Source of the DNA: Dipteris shenzhenensis | Lineage: Eukaryota > Polypodiophyta > Polypodiopsida > Gleicheniales | Length of the DNA: 64,000 nt | NCBI GenBank assembly: GCA_047967505.1 | Contig: CM106541.1 | Direction: 5' to 3' (one strand) | In this document: positions 1-11,465 of the stretch, piece after piece | How the letters are laid out: each line of letters opens with the position of its first letter | How positions within the stretch are numbered: the first letter of the stretch is position 1 | Made by a program: the position numbers and the translations under genes | The notes under the pieces: generated by a model | Database searches by the model: none | Told to the model about the DNA's origin: nothing | Seen by the model: the letters and a program-made list of their open reading frames with translations, nothing else

Positions 1-1952
1 CTTCTATTGTTACACCTAGAGTAAGAAAGACCAGGGATGTTTTGAGAGCACCCGGAAGTGAGCCTATTTTGCGCCTCGGGGGGGTCACTATGTATAAACC
101 CTCAATATCACGTGCGTTCAAGGCTTATTTGTAAAATCCCTTATCTGTAATTTTTCCATTAATTTAAAGGTACCCTTTTTCTATATAAATCTGTAAAATT
201 TTCCCAAAATCATTTAAAAAACTCCCTTATGTACATTAATTTCTGTAAAATTTAGATATTAAAAATATCCTTCTGTTGAACTCACGTGACAGGGTTACAT
301 ATGATGACTGACCCCCCCGAGTTTTGCGCAAGTCTACCAGAGCTAGATATCCTATGGATAGGCTGAAATATGATGGATTTACAACCATTCACTATGCCTA
401 TATGTTCAAAGTGATACAAGAACCAGAACCCACTTCTTTTGAGCAAGCCATGGGAAAAGAAAAATGGGAGAAAGCCATGGATGAAGAAATGGATGCCTTG
501 GAAGCAAATGCTACATGGGTATTGGTGCCTTTGCCTAAAGACAAGAATGCAATTGGCTGTAAGTGGGTTTATAAGGTCAAGTGCAATGCAGATGGTTTTG
601 TGAATAGATACAAGGCAAGATTAGTTGTCAAGGGGTATGCACAGACATATGGCATTGATTATGAAGAAACATTCAGTCCGGTTGCAAGGATGGCAACCGT
701 AAGAGCAGTCATTGCTATGGCTGCATCAAAGGGATGGTCTTTACATCAGATGAATGTAAAGAATGTCTTCTTGCATGGTGATTTGCAAGAAGAGGTCTTT
801 ATGGAGCAGCTACCAGGTCATGTTCATGCTGTTCATCTTGAGTTTGTTTATAGGTTGAAGAAAGCCTTGTATGGCTTGAAGCAAGCACCTAGAGCATGGT
901 CTGACAAGATAGGACAATATCTTGTCACTATTGGATTTCGGATTTCCAAGGCAAATTTCTCACTTTATGTGAGAAAAACAGAGAAATGTATTATGCTGCT
1001 TGTCATTTATGTTGATGATTTGATCATCACAGGTGATAGTGATGAAGATATCCTTCATGTGAAAATGCTATTGAAGCAAAAATTTGAGATGAAGGATTTG
1101 GGAGAGCTGTGTTATTTCTTGGGCATTGAGGTGATTAGATCACCAAGTGGGATATAGCTCTTGCAGAGGCAGTATGCATTGGACATGCTGTCTAAATATG
1201 GGATGATAGGTTGTAAGCCTATTTCAGTTCCTTTGGAGCAGAATGTGAAGCTGAGCACAGATGCAGGTGAGCTTCTGGAAGACCCTACTACGTACAGACG
1301 CATAGTAGGAAGTTTGATTTATATAACTATTACCAGGCCAGATTTGAGCTATGCTATTGGATTGGTAAGTCAATTTATGCAGGCTCCAAGGAAACCGCAT
1401 TTGGATGCGGCTAGACGCATACTCAGGTATGTGAAGTCCACATTGTATGGACTATTTTATGAGGCTGGGGTTCAGATACAGTTGCATGGATACACTGATG
1501 CTGAATGGGCTGGTAGTATTTTTAATAGATGATCTACCAGTGGATTTGTGTTCTCTTTTGGGAGTGCTGTAGTCACTTGGAGCAGCAAGAAATAGCCTAC
1601 AGTTGCCTTGTTGAGCACAGAGGCTGAGTACAGGGGTACAGCAATGGCTGCATGCGAGGTAGCTTGGTTGCATAAGCTACTCTATGATATGCATCAATCT
1701 ACAGATGGGCCAGTTGTCATTTATTGTGATAACATGAGAATTATACACTTGGCAAATAACCCAGTCTATCATGCTAGAACAAAGCACATTGAGGTGCATT
1801 ATCACTATGTGCGGGAGAAGGTTTTACTAGGTCTTATTGATCTAGTTTATGTTAGCACAAAGGATCAGGTAGCTAACATATTCACGAAGGCATTAGGATC
1901 AGCAGGGCTTCAAACTAAGAAGGTAGAAGGGGGTGTCAAGCTTAGGCAATAA
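1..1952 (+). pseudogene. Ty1/copia pol fragment: reverse transcriptase and RNase H
   Basis: The reading frame enters from the window edge and covers the copia-type RT (RVT_2) and RNase H of a Ty1/copia polyprotein. Visible RT signposts are GCKWVYKVK near 560, QMNVKNVFLHGDL near 750 and YVDDLIITGD near 1005. RNase H shows TDAEWAGS near 1495, LSTEAEYRGTAMA near 1612 and a CDN motif near 1725. Stops at 1155, 1530 and 1593 interrupt one otherwise continuous frame. A MITE (75-321) splits the N-terminal part. The first RT catalytic motif normally reads QMDVKNAF; here Asp is Asn. The start of this segment is almost identical to 46,366-46,867, so both belong to one family. It cannot be active. Confidence 0.9.
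75..321. mobile_element. MITE, family A copy 1 (247 bp, 8-bp target duplication)
   Basis: The ends are inverted repeats: CTCGGGGGGGTCA on the left and TGACCCCCCCGAG on the right. The 8-bp duplication TTTTGCGC flanks it at 67-74 and 322-329. The related copia copy near 46,432 has the same site without the insert (TTTTGTGC once), which proves insertion and fixes the boundaries. There is no coding capacity. An 8-bp duplication fits the hAT superfamily, but no parent transposase is visible here. Confidence 0.9.
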
Positions 1953-2110
1953 GGGCAGGCTTCAAACTAAGAATGAATTAAGTGAGCCTAAACAATGTGC
2001 CCTCTTATAAGAAAGTTAGACACCCCTACTTAGATTTGATTGGATTACATTAGATTTGATTAGATTATATTTGATTTATTCTTGTTATATCAATGAAATA
2101 AGTGGTTTTC
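1934..2110 (+). repeat. Start of a copia 3' LTR (partial)
   Basis: A polypurine tract, AGAAGGGGG, ends at 1933 and is followed directly by TGTCAAGCTTAGGC, the expected position and dinucleotide for an LTR start. The pol stop codon lies just inside. No LTR end with CA and no second LTR can be matched within the window, so the right boundary is a guess. Confidence 0.6.
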
Positions 2111-2118
2111 CTAATTTG

Positions 2119-2202
2119 ACATAATCTAGTAATTTGAATGGATTGGGTGGTTCCCTTAATTTTTAATAATATAATTTGAATGGATTGGGTGGTTCCCTTA
2201 AT
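2119..2202. repeat. Short tandem duplication, 42-bp period
   Basis: The segment with TGGATTGGGTGGTTCCC occurs at 2131 and again at 2173, giving two units of 42 bp. It is AT-rich and non-coding. Confidence 0.75.
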
Positions 2203-2459
2203 TGTTGATGATTTGACTCAATTGAGTATATGGTGGAAAAAATGCTAATTTGATTGCTTCTTACAATTTGGGGTGATTTTAATCTATACATACAACTATA
2301 CAATATATGATTAAATATAAGTTTAACTATTTAATTTTAATTTAATTAAACCGGCTTACCACAGGAGAAGAGGATCTAACTATATGACTATTCTAATGTA
2401 AATTAACTGGGCATAAGATTTTAATATGTGATAACATAATAAATCATTTTTCATGTTAC

Positions 2460-2960
2460 AACATCATGCATGCATGCATGCCACATGCATCCCAAATGCA
2501 TGCATATACACTACATCATGCATTAGACCATCCACCTTCCATGCCTTGCATGCATGAGAGTGCATGATGATGTGGCAGGATGTTTTGTACATGCATGGAG
2601 GGAGATGAGGATGTGGCAAATTGTAGATGATGTGGCATCATGCATGCTCATGATGTGGCACCTACCAAGATGATGATGTGTGATTCATGTATGAGGTGGC
2701 AAGTATGAGCTGGCAGAATGACATGGAATGTAGGGGCTAATGTGGCCTATGATGTTATATGATGAGGTGGCATGTAAGCCCCAAGTGGCAATAGGTGATC
2801 TACTGACGTGTCCTCAATGCCAGAGGTGGCAAAGTGCAAGAAAATTCGAAGGCTCATGTGGCATGTTGAGGTGGCAAGACCTCTCTTAAGGATGATGATG
2901 TGGTAGCCTTCCACATGGACAAGATACCCCACCAAAAATGTTTCCACTAGGCTTGGTAAC
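2460..2960. repeat. ATGCATG and GATGTGGCA-rich low-complexity spacer
   Basis: Degenerate runs of ATGCATGC (near 2465-2510) pass into many scattered copies of GATGTGGCA or GAGGTGGCA up to about 2900. The spacing is irregular, so it is not a clean tandem array. The same word recurs around 9,340-9,720. No gene is supported. The following 2.96-4.30 kb is AT-rich spacer in which I see nothing definable. Confidence 0.5.
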
Positions 2961-4301
2961 TTCCCAAACCTACACTTTCATGCCTAACCCCAATCATATC
3001 TAGCCTTGGTATTTGGCTAGTGTGTCCCTTTTTACATACATGAAGGGGTTCTCACTTGGGGAAGGCAAAATTGACCCTTCCCTTATGCAAATTTCACCAA
3101 ATTGTTTTCTATAGCTTCATCAGGTCAAATCCTAACATACTGCATGTTATTTTTGGTGTATTACAAAACTTCTAAAAATAACTATATTTTTTTACAATTT
3201 CCTTTACCAATCCTCTAACAAGTTGAAGTAAATTTCAAATGTAGATCCCATAAAATCTAACCGTTGGATTTTAGATCTAACACCACTTGCTCCACATACC
3301 CTAATGTTTCCATTAACCCTCTATCAAATCAAATGTAAAAAATAATTCAAACTTGGCCAAAAAAGCTATGGTGCACCAAAAAATACATTTTCCCTTAATT
3401 ATTAAACATAAAAAATCTATTTTAATTAGTTAAATCTTTCAAAAAAATCTCAAAAAATCAAGTTGAGATATACAATATGTGATGTGTCTTCCTATCAACT
3501 TGTATCACCGTTTCATGTAGATTGAGTAAGATATTAATGGTTTAATGTCACATTGTGTATTTGCTAAAAAGTGTGACCAACCCTATGACCTACAATGACA
3601 CCAGTGGAAAAAGTGGAGTTATATATCTCTAATTTTTTATCAGACCATGTCATTGTGTGCACAAATACATGTGTGATGTTGTGTTAGAAGTCTTGAAAGA
3701 GTGAATCCTTAGGGAACTAGGTGAGATTATCCATTTACTATGGAAAATGGCATGTTTTTCACCCCTGAAAAGTTTAGGCAATGGCCAAAAGGTGGATACC
3801 CTTAGCTTACATTAAGGAGTTCTATTTCCAAGATCTCTTTTTTTTTTAATCCTCTTCATTATTTGGTTTCAAGTCCTTTATCATTTGCATTTTGGTGTCA
3901 AAATTTTAGTAAACATTTATAGCTAAAGTTAAAAACACATGGTCTCACAAATTGATTGAAGATTTATGTAGTGCCTCGGGCACAATATAGTGGACACCAT
4001 GTTGGGGGGTAAGATTTAGGTTTAAGGTTTTTTAAAAATAGAAAAAGTATTAAAGATATTATTAGTTTTAGTCTAACTACTCTCGAACTTATAACCTTGT
4101 AACTTGAGGAAACAAAAATCAAAGTTTTCAAAGGATGACTTGCTTCACATCTTTCCCATGAAAATAAGGAGATATTGAGGCTTTTATGAAAAAAACTAAT
4201 TCCCCATGTGAAAATGTGGTGAAAATGTGGATTTTAAGTCATTTTCAACAGTCGAATGCTTCACAAATTCTTTCTAACAAAACAAGGTCCGGAACCACTA
4301 T

Positions 4302-4547
4302 CTTGGGGGGGTCACTATGTATAAACCCTCTATATCACGTGCGTTCAAGGCCTATTTCTAAAATCCCTTATCCGTAAAATTTTCATTAATAAAATGTACC
4401 CCTTTTCTATATAAATCTGTAAATTTTTTCCAAATCTATTTTAAATAGCCCCTTATGTATATTTATTTCTGTAAATTTTAGAAATAAAAAATATCCTTTT
4501 GTGGAACTCACGTGATAGGGTTACATATGATGAGTGACCCCCTCGAG
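4302..4547. mobile_element. MITE, family A copy 2 (246 bp, 8-bp target duplication)
   Basis: It is very similar along its length to the MITE at 75-321. The left end is CTTGGGGGGGTCAC and the right end is GTGACCCCCTCGAG. The 8-bp duplication ACCACTAT is intact at 4294-4301 and 4548-4555. Non-coding. Confidence 0.88.
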
Positions 4548-4549
4548 AC

Positions 4550-5215
4550 CACTATGGCCATGCTTTAATAAAAGGAAGAGTAGTTGAGGTAGTGGACTAA
4601 AGAAAGGAAACAATTAAAAAGTACTTTCTAGAATGCTCGGGTGGTGCACTACTAAGGAACCCTACCCTATGTATCATGTGCATTAAAGGGGTATTTAAGA
4701 GACCCCTCAAATAAAAAAATTCTCTCAATAAAAACACCCCTCTTTACTTATGAACTAAGTGATTTTTTTCTAATTTGAAATTAAAAACCCCTCCTATTAT
4801 TGTAATCCTATTGATAATTTTCAAAAAGTTAAATTAAAATACCTTTCCTTTTGAATGCATGTGATACACTAAACTTTTGTGAGGTGAACCCCCCAAGCTA
4901 GAATGGCCAATGGAACTGCTTTAATGTAAAGAAGAGTAGCAATAAGGAAAGGCAACCTTAACAACTTATAATTTGTTAATGGAAATGCTTTAATGAAGGG
5001 ATCAAGAGTAGTTGAGGTAATACTAAAGAAAGGATCAAGAGTAGTTGAGGTAGTACTCAAGAAAGGAAACAATTAAAAACTAGTTTCTAGAGTGGCCAAT
5101 GGCCGTGCTTTGAGTAGTAGTAAGGAAAGGCAATAGTAAAGAAGAAGAGTAGTTAAGGTAGTAGTAAGGAAAGGCAACATTAGCAAATTATAATAGGTTA
5201 GAATTGAGGTAAACA
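4550..5215. repeat. Old tandem repeat with unit of roughly 100-130 bp
   Basis: The words GTAGTTGAGGTAGTACT, AAGAAAGGAAACAATTAAAA and AGTGGCCAATGGCCGTGCT recur in order at about 4,570-4,640, 4,900-5,080 and 5,090-5,215. The MITE at 4636-4897 interrupts one unit. A further block of the same sequence is at 8,908-9,110, so this is a dispersed family with internal tandem structure. No coding capacity is visible. Confidence 0.65.
4636..4897. mobile_element. MITE, family B copy 1 (262 bp, 8-bp target duplication)
   Basis: The left end is CTCGGGTGGTGCAC and the right end GTGAACCCCCCAAG. The duplication CTAGAATG is perfect at 4628-4635 and 4898-4905. The interior shares the run of short C-rich words (such as CCCCTC and ACCCC) of family A but differs in the inner part of the terminal repeats. 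It sits inside the tandem repeat at 4550-5215. Confidence 0.85.
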
Positions 5216-5518
5216 GGCTAAACATAGTACTTAACATTAACTCAAATTTCTAAAAGTCATATATATATGGACCAATTACAAAGAAAAATAGACCTTCGAC
5301 GAAAGACGCCAAAATAATCCCAACCTTCCACAGACCCCTTAGCAGGGTCAAAAAATGGCCCAAATGTGGGGACCACAAGCCACCATGGCATTGAATCTAC
5401 AAAACTACCATAATGCCATAAGGCCTTAAGTACATCATAAGCATACCAATTATCCCTAATAATTATTAACCATGGACAAAAGCATGACACATGGTATCTT
5501 GGAGAAGAGAGAAATAGC

Positions 5519-5535
5519 CACGTGTCATATAAAGG
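5519..5535 (+). promoter_or_regulatory. Possible promoter: G-box next to a TATA-like box
   Basis: CACGTG (5519-5524) lies directly upstream of CATATAAAGG (5526-5535), and a CT-rich stretch that would suit a plant 5' leader begins about 65 bp downstream. No convincing reading frame follows, so this may be a promoter relic or chance. 5.65-6.55 kb holds nothing I can assign. Confidence 0.25.
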
Positions 5536-5597
5536 CTTGGGAGAGATATGGAAATGGCACTTCAAATTGTCAACCATTGGGATTGATGTTTTGATTG

Positions 5598-5598
<1 letters not shown>

Positions 5599-5636
<38 letters not shown>
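5599..5636. repeat. (CT)19 microsatellite
   Basis: Uninterrupted CT dinucleotides, followed by a degenerate CTCTCTGTCC tail. Confidence 0.95.
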
Positions 5637-5639
<3 letters not shown>

Positions 5640-6609
5640 GGCGACTCTCTGTCCCTCTGAATTAGATTAAAGGTATTTGGAGAATCTTCTATTTGCACAG
5701 GATTTTCATGCACATAATTTGAGTGATAGGGCATCGAATTACATCAAATCTTGCACCAATGTATTCCATAATGCTAGAGACAACACCACACCGAGATTAT
5801 TTCTTGATATGGTCTCAATAGGGAGGGTAATGTGGAGACAAAACTCAGTAAGGATGAGTTCAAAAATTGGAGTGGAAACTTAGTGAGGTGTGTCAAATCC
5901 TCCTTAGCATCTAAGTCTGGCATCAAATCACAAACACATACAAAAACATTTACTATGATCCCAAGAATTGCGAGATGGTCAAAGAGTGACTTCACTCTCA
6001 ATGCAACGGCTAAGTGATACAAACATTTCAAACAATGCCAAGAGGATCTCCATCTGTGATCGCCTTTAGTAATGTAGAGGTCCAAGAGCTTCCAAACTAC
6101 AAAGTGTCAGCCAAGCCCATGCAAGACCCAAGCAATGATAAAGTGAGACCCTGTAAGGCCAAGGGAAACAATAGATGGTGATGATAAAATGTAGCTTCGA
6201 GGTGAAAACTAAAGCGCAGTGCTAAGGCCATCTGAGGATCATCTTTTGGAATAGATTGTGGAGTGAAGCCAAACAAGGCCGATGGAGTTTCTCCTTGTAG
6301 GGAAGGATTAAAGACAATGTGTTGCAGTTGATGCTAGGACAAATTTCTTACGCCAAAAAATCATCCTTTTCTTCGTCTATGTAGAGGACACCAACCACCA
6401 CTATCTTGCCATCAAGACGTAAGGTAACTTTTGAGTTGCATTCAGTACGTTTGGATTCAAAAGATCAGGAATATTTTAACTACCATGAGTATCGTGTAGG
6501 AGTAGAAATTGGCCACATTTATATTGGTTATGTAGACAACTGTCCAAATCTGCAAGGGTTCTGATTGTCATCTCATGCCCACATAATTAAAACGCCCAAC
6601 CAGTCTTCA

Positions 6610-6992
6610 CGTACGTTTCTTGCTCGAGCACTCTCTTTCCTCTCCTTTCTTGCTTTTGCATGGCACTCTCTACTTTCTTAGATGGTATCATATGATTTAT
6701 GAGAAGGCTGATACAACCATGCCATACAGTGGTGGAAGTAATCGAACATTTATCTAAATATGCTGTAACTTCAAGATTAGCTTCAGTACTAAGCTAATCA
6801 TGAATTCTGTTTCTTTTCCGTTACGCTCAATGAGCTTATAAACGTCCCCTTAGGCTATGCAATACAAAATCATTTTCTAGCCAGTTCTTGCTCTCTTTCT
6901 CTTTGCGTATGTTTCTTGCTCGAGCACTCTCTTTCCTCTCCTTTCTTGCTTTTGCACGGCACTCTCTACTTTCTTAGATGGTATCATATGAT
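6610..6992 (+). repeat. Pair of ~87-bp direct repeats with a copia primer-binding-like site
   Basis: Segments 6610-6696 and 6906-6992 are nearly identical, 296 bp apart. Each ends with TAGATGGTATCATATGAT, whose TGGTATCA matches the usual copia primer-binding site for initiator methionine tRNA. The second copy lies about 90 bp upstream of the gag start of the decayed copia at 7078. The simplest reading is the end of a 5' LTR plus primer site, duplicated. LTR boundaries are not resolved. Confidence 0.5.
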
Positions 6993-7077
6993 CTAGCTTT
7001 TTCCTAACAAGCTCTCCAATCTCCCTAGTTCTGATCTTCCTACATGACCTGTGATTTACAATCTATTCCCACCCCTC

Positions 7078-8905
7078 AAATGGCTTCCAATTCTGCCTCT
7101 ACTCACACCTACAAAGTTGAGAAACTTTCTAATTATGTCAGCTATCGCATCTGGACTGTTAAACTCAAAATGCTTTTGAGGAGGTATGAGCTATGGGATG
7201 TAGTCTCAGGCACACGCCCTCATCCAAGCTCTCACCTCCGGCCCTCGAAGCTCCCTAGCTGCTCTAGCACCTCCTTCAGTCCCCACTGGGGCTTCTATAG
7301 CTGCTCCTCATCCAAGCTCACCTCTGCCCCTTGTAGCTCCCTTAGCTACTCTAGCACCTCCTTGAGCCCCCACGGGGGCTTCTGTAGCCGCTCTTGTGAC
7401 CAATCCACCCACTCAAGCCAAAATTCAAGCATGGCTACTTGTGGATTCGAAGGCCCGCTCAGATATCATCCTCAACTATGAAGACCTTCAAATTCAGCTA
7501 GTCCATAGGGTAAAGGGCCAGTCTTGTGCACCCCTATCTTTTTCATAGTGTAAGAGGCTGTGCCTATAGTTTTTTTGATGTTTTTCAAAATGTAAGGGCA
7601 TCGCATGAATGGAAATAGAAAGGGATATAATTTTTCCAAAAAAATGAGGAAAAAATATTAACTTCTTGGAAAACCTACATACCCAATACTAAAGGGAGTG
7701 GTGGGCCAGTACTGTGTCACATTTAGACTATCTTAACTTTTCATAAGAGCTTGATACCTAAGCATATTTTCCCTTTTTCATGCCTCTTTATTCGGTCTTT
7801 CCATGGAGAAAATGGGGGAGGGTGCTAACATTTTAAAGGCACCCGCCTCTTTACTAGCCCCTTTACCCTAATCTCCCTATGGGAAACGCTTCGAGCAACC
7901 TACGATCATGTCGATGTATCGACACAAATCAATGCTCAAAGATGGCTTATTTTGCTTCAGCTCAAAGAAGGAGAATTAGTCCCTGACTTCATTGATCAAT
8001 CAATGGCAGGGAGTTCTTAATGAGATGGTCAGCGTTGGTTTATAAGTACCGGAGCTTCAGCAAGTCACTATCTTACTCTCTGCCCTACCCTCTTCTTAGA
8101 GATCCTTAGTCACCACACAGAGCAACTTGACCGGACTCAAGTTCCCTTCATTGATAGGCCGTATCGTTCAAGAGGATACCAGGAGGCGAAACTCCTCACC
8201 CGGATCACCTCAAATTCCTCAAGCCTACTTCACTACTACCCGTGGCTCTTTTACAATCAAGTCCGACAAATTCGCGGTATACTCCCCAATTCCGCAGACC
8301 TCCAATAAATCCATATTGGAATCGAGGGTGTGGACGAGGACCTGCGAACTCCACCCATACCCAAACCTCTGCTGTCTCGGACAATCCGGCATCTCTTCAG
8401 TTGTTCTGCACCTCCACTGTTGCCCCTGAGACAACACAGCAAACTGAGGATGTCTAGTACCTTGATACCACAGCTTCACAACATATGACCTCTCAACGAT
8501 CCTGGTATGTCTCTTAGAATCCCTTCCCACAGCCATTGGCTGTTTTCTTGGGTGATCATTCTGAAATCCAAGCGTATGGAAAAGGCAGTATCGTCCTAAA
8601 ATTCTTAACTGGTCAAGATTATACCCTTACGGATGTTTACTATGTTCCACTCCTTCGCAAGAATTTGTTTTCTGTAGCCTGTGCAGCAATTCTTGGAGCA
8701 GACATACGACTACAGGGAAGTTCCTGTATAGTTTGGATTGGTCACGTTGAGTGCTCGTGTCCTCAGTCCAATCGACTATACCCTATAGGAAGAAGTTTTC
8801 CAACACAGCTTCACGCTAGTCCACAATATCCCATCTTTGGCATGAGCGATTAATTTCCAACATCTGCGCTGGTTGACACACAATTCCGTAGCAGATGGAT
8901 TGCCC
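7078..8905 (+). pseudogene. Decayed Ty1/copia gag-protease region
   Basis: Translation in shifting frames gives copia gag and protease landmarks in order. A gag start reads KVEKLSNYVSYRIWTVKLKMLL near 7,110. LWETLRATYDHV near 7,880 and LLQLKEGELVPDFI follow the MITE. YLDTTASQHMT near 8,460 stands where the protease DSGAS-HMT motif belongs, followed by LTDVYYVPLLRKNLFSVA. A remnant of the pre-integrase motif (LWHERLIS) sits near 8,840. Stops and frameshifts are numerous. A MITE splits it, and it is cut off at about 8,905 by the dispersed repeat that also occurs near 5.1 kb. Different family from the copies at 1 and 43 kb. Confidence 0.8.
7508..7868. mobile_element. MITE with GGGTAAAGGG termini and TA duplication
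   Basis: The left end GGGTAAAGGGCCAG is the inverted counterpart of the right end CTAGCCCCTTTACCC. TA flanks both sides (7506-7507 and 7869-7870). It interrupts the gag reading frame of the decayed copia, which resumes with LWETLRATYDHV just after it. A TA duplication suits Tc1/mariner-like (Stowaway-type) elements, or PIF/Harbinger if read as a 3-bp site. Non-coding. Confidence 0.7.
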
Positions 8906-8907
8906 CT

Positions 8908-9110
8908 AGTTGAGGTAATACGAAAGAAAGGATCAAGAGAGTAGTTGAGGTAGTACTTAAGAAAGGAAAAAATTAAAAACTAGTTTCTAGAGTGGCCAAT
9001 GGCCGTGCTTTGAGTAGTAGTAAGGAAAAGCAACAGTAAGGAAGAAGAGTAGTTAAGGTAGTAGGAAAGGCAACATTAGCAAATTATTATAGGCTAAACA
9101 TACGGGGTGG
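8908..9110. repeat. Second block of the dispersed repeat seen near 5.0-5.2 kb
   Basis: It follows 5,005-5,215 closely, including AAAACTAGTTTCTAGAGTGG and CCAATGGCCGTGCTTTGAGT, in the same orientation. It truncates the decayed copia to its left. Confidence 0.8.
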
Positions 9111-9201
9111 TTGCAAGGTAAGGGTGTGCACCTTTTGACCACTTCGGGAAGAGTGTGACAACCACGTCCCAAAAAATACAAAGGGCAAGCAACGGGCAAC
9201 A

Positions 9202-9966
9202 TACCTCGATCAAGGTAATTCAAGCAATCCAATTCTGCCAAATGTCATCCATTGGAGGTTCAAGGACTCAAATACCTCGATCAAGGTACTGATACCTCCG
9301 CAGCTAAATACCTCAATTGAGGTATGTGCACCTCGTGGCACTGTGACATGGCACCTTGTTGGCAATGTGACTTGGGAAGGGATACCTCGATCGAGGTATT
9401 TTCATATGAGATGGCATCCAAGCAGCAGCCAAGGTGGCAAGCCCCATAATACCTCAAATGAGCTAGGTGGTGTGAGTTGGCAGGTTATGTCACACATATC
9501 AATACATGGCATCCAAGTGTCAAGCCCCACAATAACTCGAACGAGGTAAGGCATGTAGAGGTGGTGGGTTATGTCACTTATGTGGCATACCTCGAACAAG
9601 GTAAGGTATGTATAGGTGGCAGGTTATGTCACTTATGTGGCATACCAAGGGCATACCTCAAACGAGGTAATGGATTCGAATTCCATGGGTTATGTCACTT
9701 ACGTGGCATTCATGCAATGGGATAATGCATGCTCATGTAATGAGATAATGGCATTCATGAAATGGGATAATGCATGCATGGCCATGTAAATACCTTGATC
9801 GAGGTATTTACATGGCCATGTATGCATGCTTTGCATGTAACAAAGCATGAAATACCTCAAACGAGGTATGGCTTGCCACAATGATAGCCCTTTCAATAGG
9901 TTCATATGCCTCAATAGGCTAATATTGGTCCTTTCAAATAAGGGATCAATCACCTCGATCGAGGTA
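9202..9966. repeat. Cluster of eleven 16-bp palindromes TACCTCGATCGAGGTA
   Basis: Copies start at 9202, 9273, 9309, 9383, 9450, 9533, 9588, 9654, 9791, 9853 and 9951 (the last with C as first base). Those at 9309 (TACCTCAATTGAGGTA) and 9383 (TACCTCGATCGAGGTA) are perfect palindromes; the others differ by a few bases, mostly in the centre. Spacing is 36-137 bp, and the spacers share words such as GGTTATGTCACTTATGTGGC. It is not a CRISPR array: unit and spacer lengths are irregular and the spacers are related. Function unknown. Confidence 0.85.
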
Positions 9967-10320
9967 TGGATGCCACGTGGCATTAAAAATCCCATAAGCA
10001 CAATTTTCAAAATATCACCCCCTCTAAGCTAAAAGGCCCCACTCCCTTATTCTCCTTGTCTTCCCTCACTCTATCCTCAAGTCCTTTTCCCACCAAAGAA
10101 GCCAAAGGAGTCCTCCCTATTGCTCACCAAAGAAGCCAAATGAGTCCTCCCTAATCCTGTTAAGTCATCATACCTTACTCTTCTCTTTTGGTGCTTAGTA
10201 TTTGCTATTCTCTTTTGGTGCTTAGCATTAGTTTCCTTAGTATCTAGCATTTATTTCTATCATTAGTTGCCTTGGTCTCTAGCATTTACTTATAGCATTA
10301 TTTTGGCCCTTTTTTTCATG

Positions 10321-10842
10321 ATTCCCTTTGCCATGGCTTATTCAATGTCCCTAGCTAATGTTATATCATCTATGGAGAGTGAGCTATCGAGTATTCTTGG
10401 TAGGGCACATAATATCCCTGCTGTCCTCCATCTTGTTTCAGACCTAGATTCCATGCTTGCATCATTACATACTTTAGGTAGTACGCCAGACTTAGAGGAT
10501 TGGACACGCACTCATCTCCTTGCTACCATATCCCAAGGTCTTTCATATGATGAGGTTAAGAGGTTGGCTGGTATTAGGGATGATGTCTTAGATATCTTCT
10601 TAGATAGGCATGGCAATAGGCCACTGAGGGAGAAACCCTTGACGATATCTAGGTGTTCTCACCCATTGGTAGCATCACATATCTATAGTCGATATGTGGC
10701 TGCTAACAATGGAAGAATGCGTAATAATCGTGAGATTCCATTATACTTTGGCATGCACTTGTATGCCGAGTTTGTATTGGGACATAGAGTGGAGTACTCT
10801 AGTGTATGGCCTAGTGGTGGAGTTGGTAGTGGGAGGATGTAG
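10321..10842 (+). pseudogene. Unrecognised coding segment, first part of a broken gene
   Basis: An open frame of about 170-190 codons ends at 10842. It is rich in helix-forming residues and has no motif I recognise. The N-terminus upstream of 10321 is hydrophobic and may be read-through rather than a signal peptide. I would start at ATG 10321 or one of the next Met codons. The sequence after the stop keeps coding character in another frame to about 11,022, where GTATGTATAATT looks like a splice donor matched by CACATGTAG near 11,109. This suggests a multi-exon gene that has lost its frame. Product unknown. Confidence 0.4.
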
Positions 10843-11123
10843 AACGAGCGACATGGAGGGCATGGTGCTGGTGGACTAGATGTTCAAGGAACATTCGTTA
10901 CCTCGTCTTCTATACAGGAGGTAGGATCTCACATCACTTTGGGTGTGAGGTTCGTTGTCATTGGGTCCATTCAGCATATGCTCAACAGTATGTCACGACT
11001 AGAGGCTTAGCCTATTGACATGGTATGTATAATTTTGAAATGTTTTCTTAGTTTAAGTTATACTTTGAATTTTATCGCTCTTATGTGTTTTGGTTATTAC
11101 CACATGTAGCATGTATCTTCATC

Positions 11124-11465
11124 AGCACCGTCTACTGGTAATGGAACAGACGTTGGCTCATCACATGTGATTGTAGCGACTACTGCTCCTACCATGGTAT
11201 GTTCCACTTATTCATTTTCATGCGACATAGAAAACTTTATGTGCATTAAGAAGGATTTAGACGTATAGCATGTGCACATGATATCTACATAGGCACTGGC
11301 ACTATCTAGTAGTGGCGTAGACATAGGCTCATCACATGCGACTGTAGCGCCTGTTGCTCCTATCACGGGATGTTACACTTATTTGATTTCATGCTTCATA
11401 TTTAACTCTCGGTGCATTAAGGTAGGATTTATACATATAGCATGTGCACATGATATCTACATAGG
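11124..11465 (+). repeat. Tandem duplication (~171 bp) of a putative exon plus intron
   Basis: Two successive units contain a coding-like part (GGCTCATCACATG, then a stretch ending near ATGGTATGTTCCACTT or CGGGATGTTACACTT) and an intron-like part ending GATATCTACATAG. Matching words are offset by about 171 bp. A third copy of the intron end precedes GCATCTGCGCC at 11,465. In the second unit the donor GT has become GG. Confidence 0.55.

Noticed and set aside
5774-6085. Minus-strand open frame of 103 codons near the G-box
   Set aside because: Hydrophobic but with no recognisable motif, no introns that extend it and no second copy to compare.
9202-9966. CRISPR-like repeat array
   Set aside because: Repeats are 16 bp and variable, spacers are 20-120 bp and related to each other, and the genome is eukaryotic.
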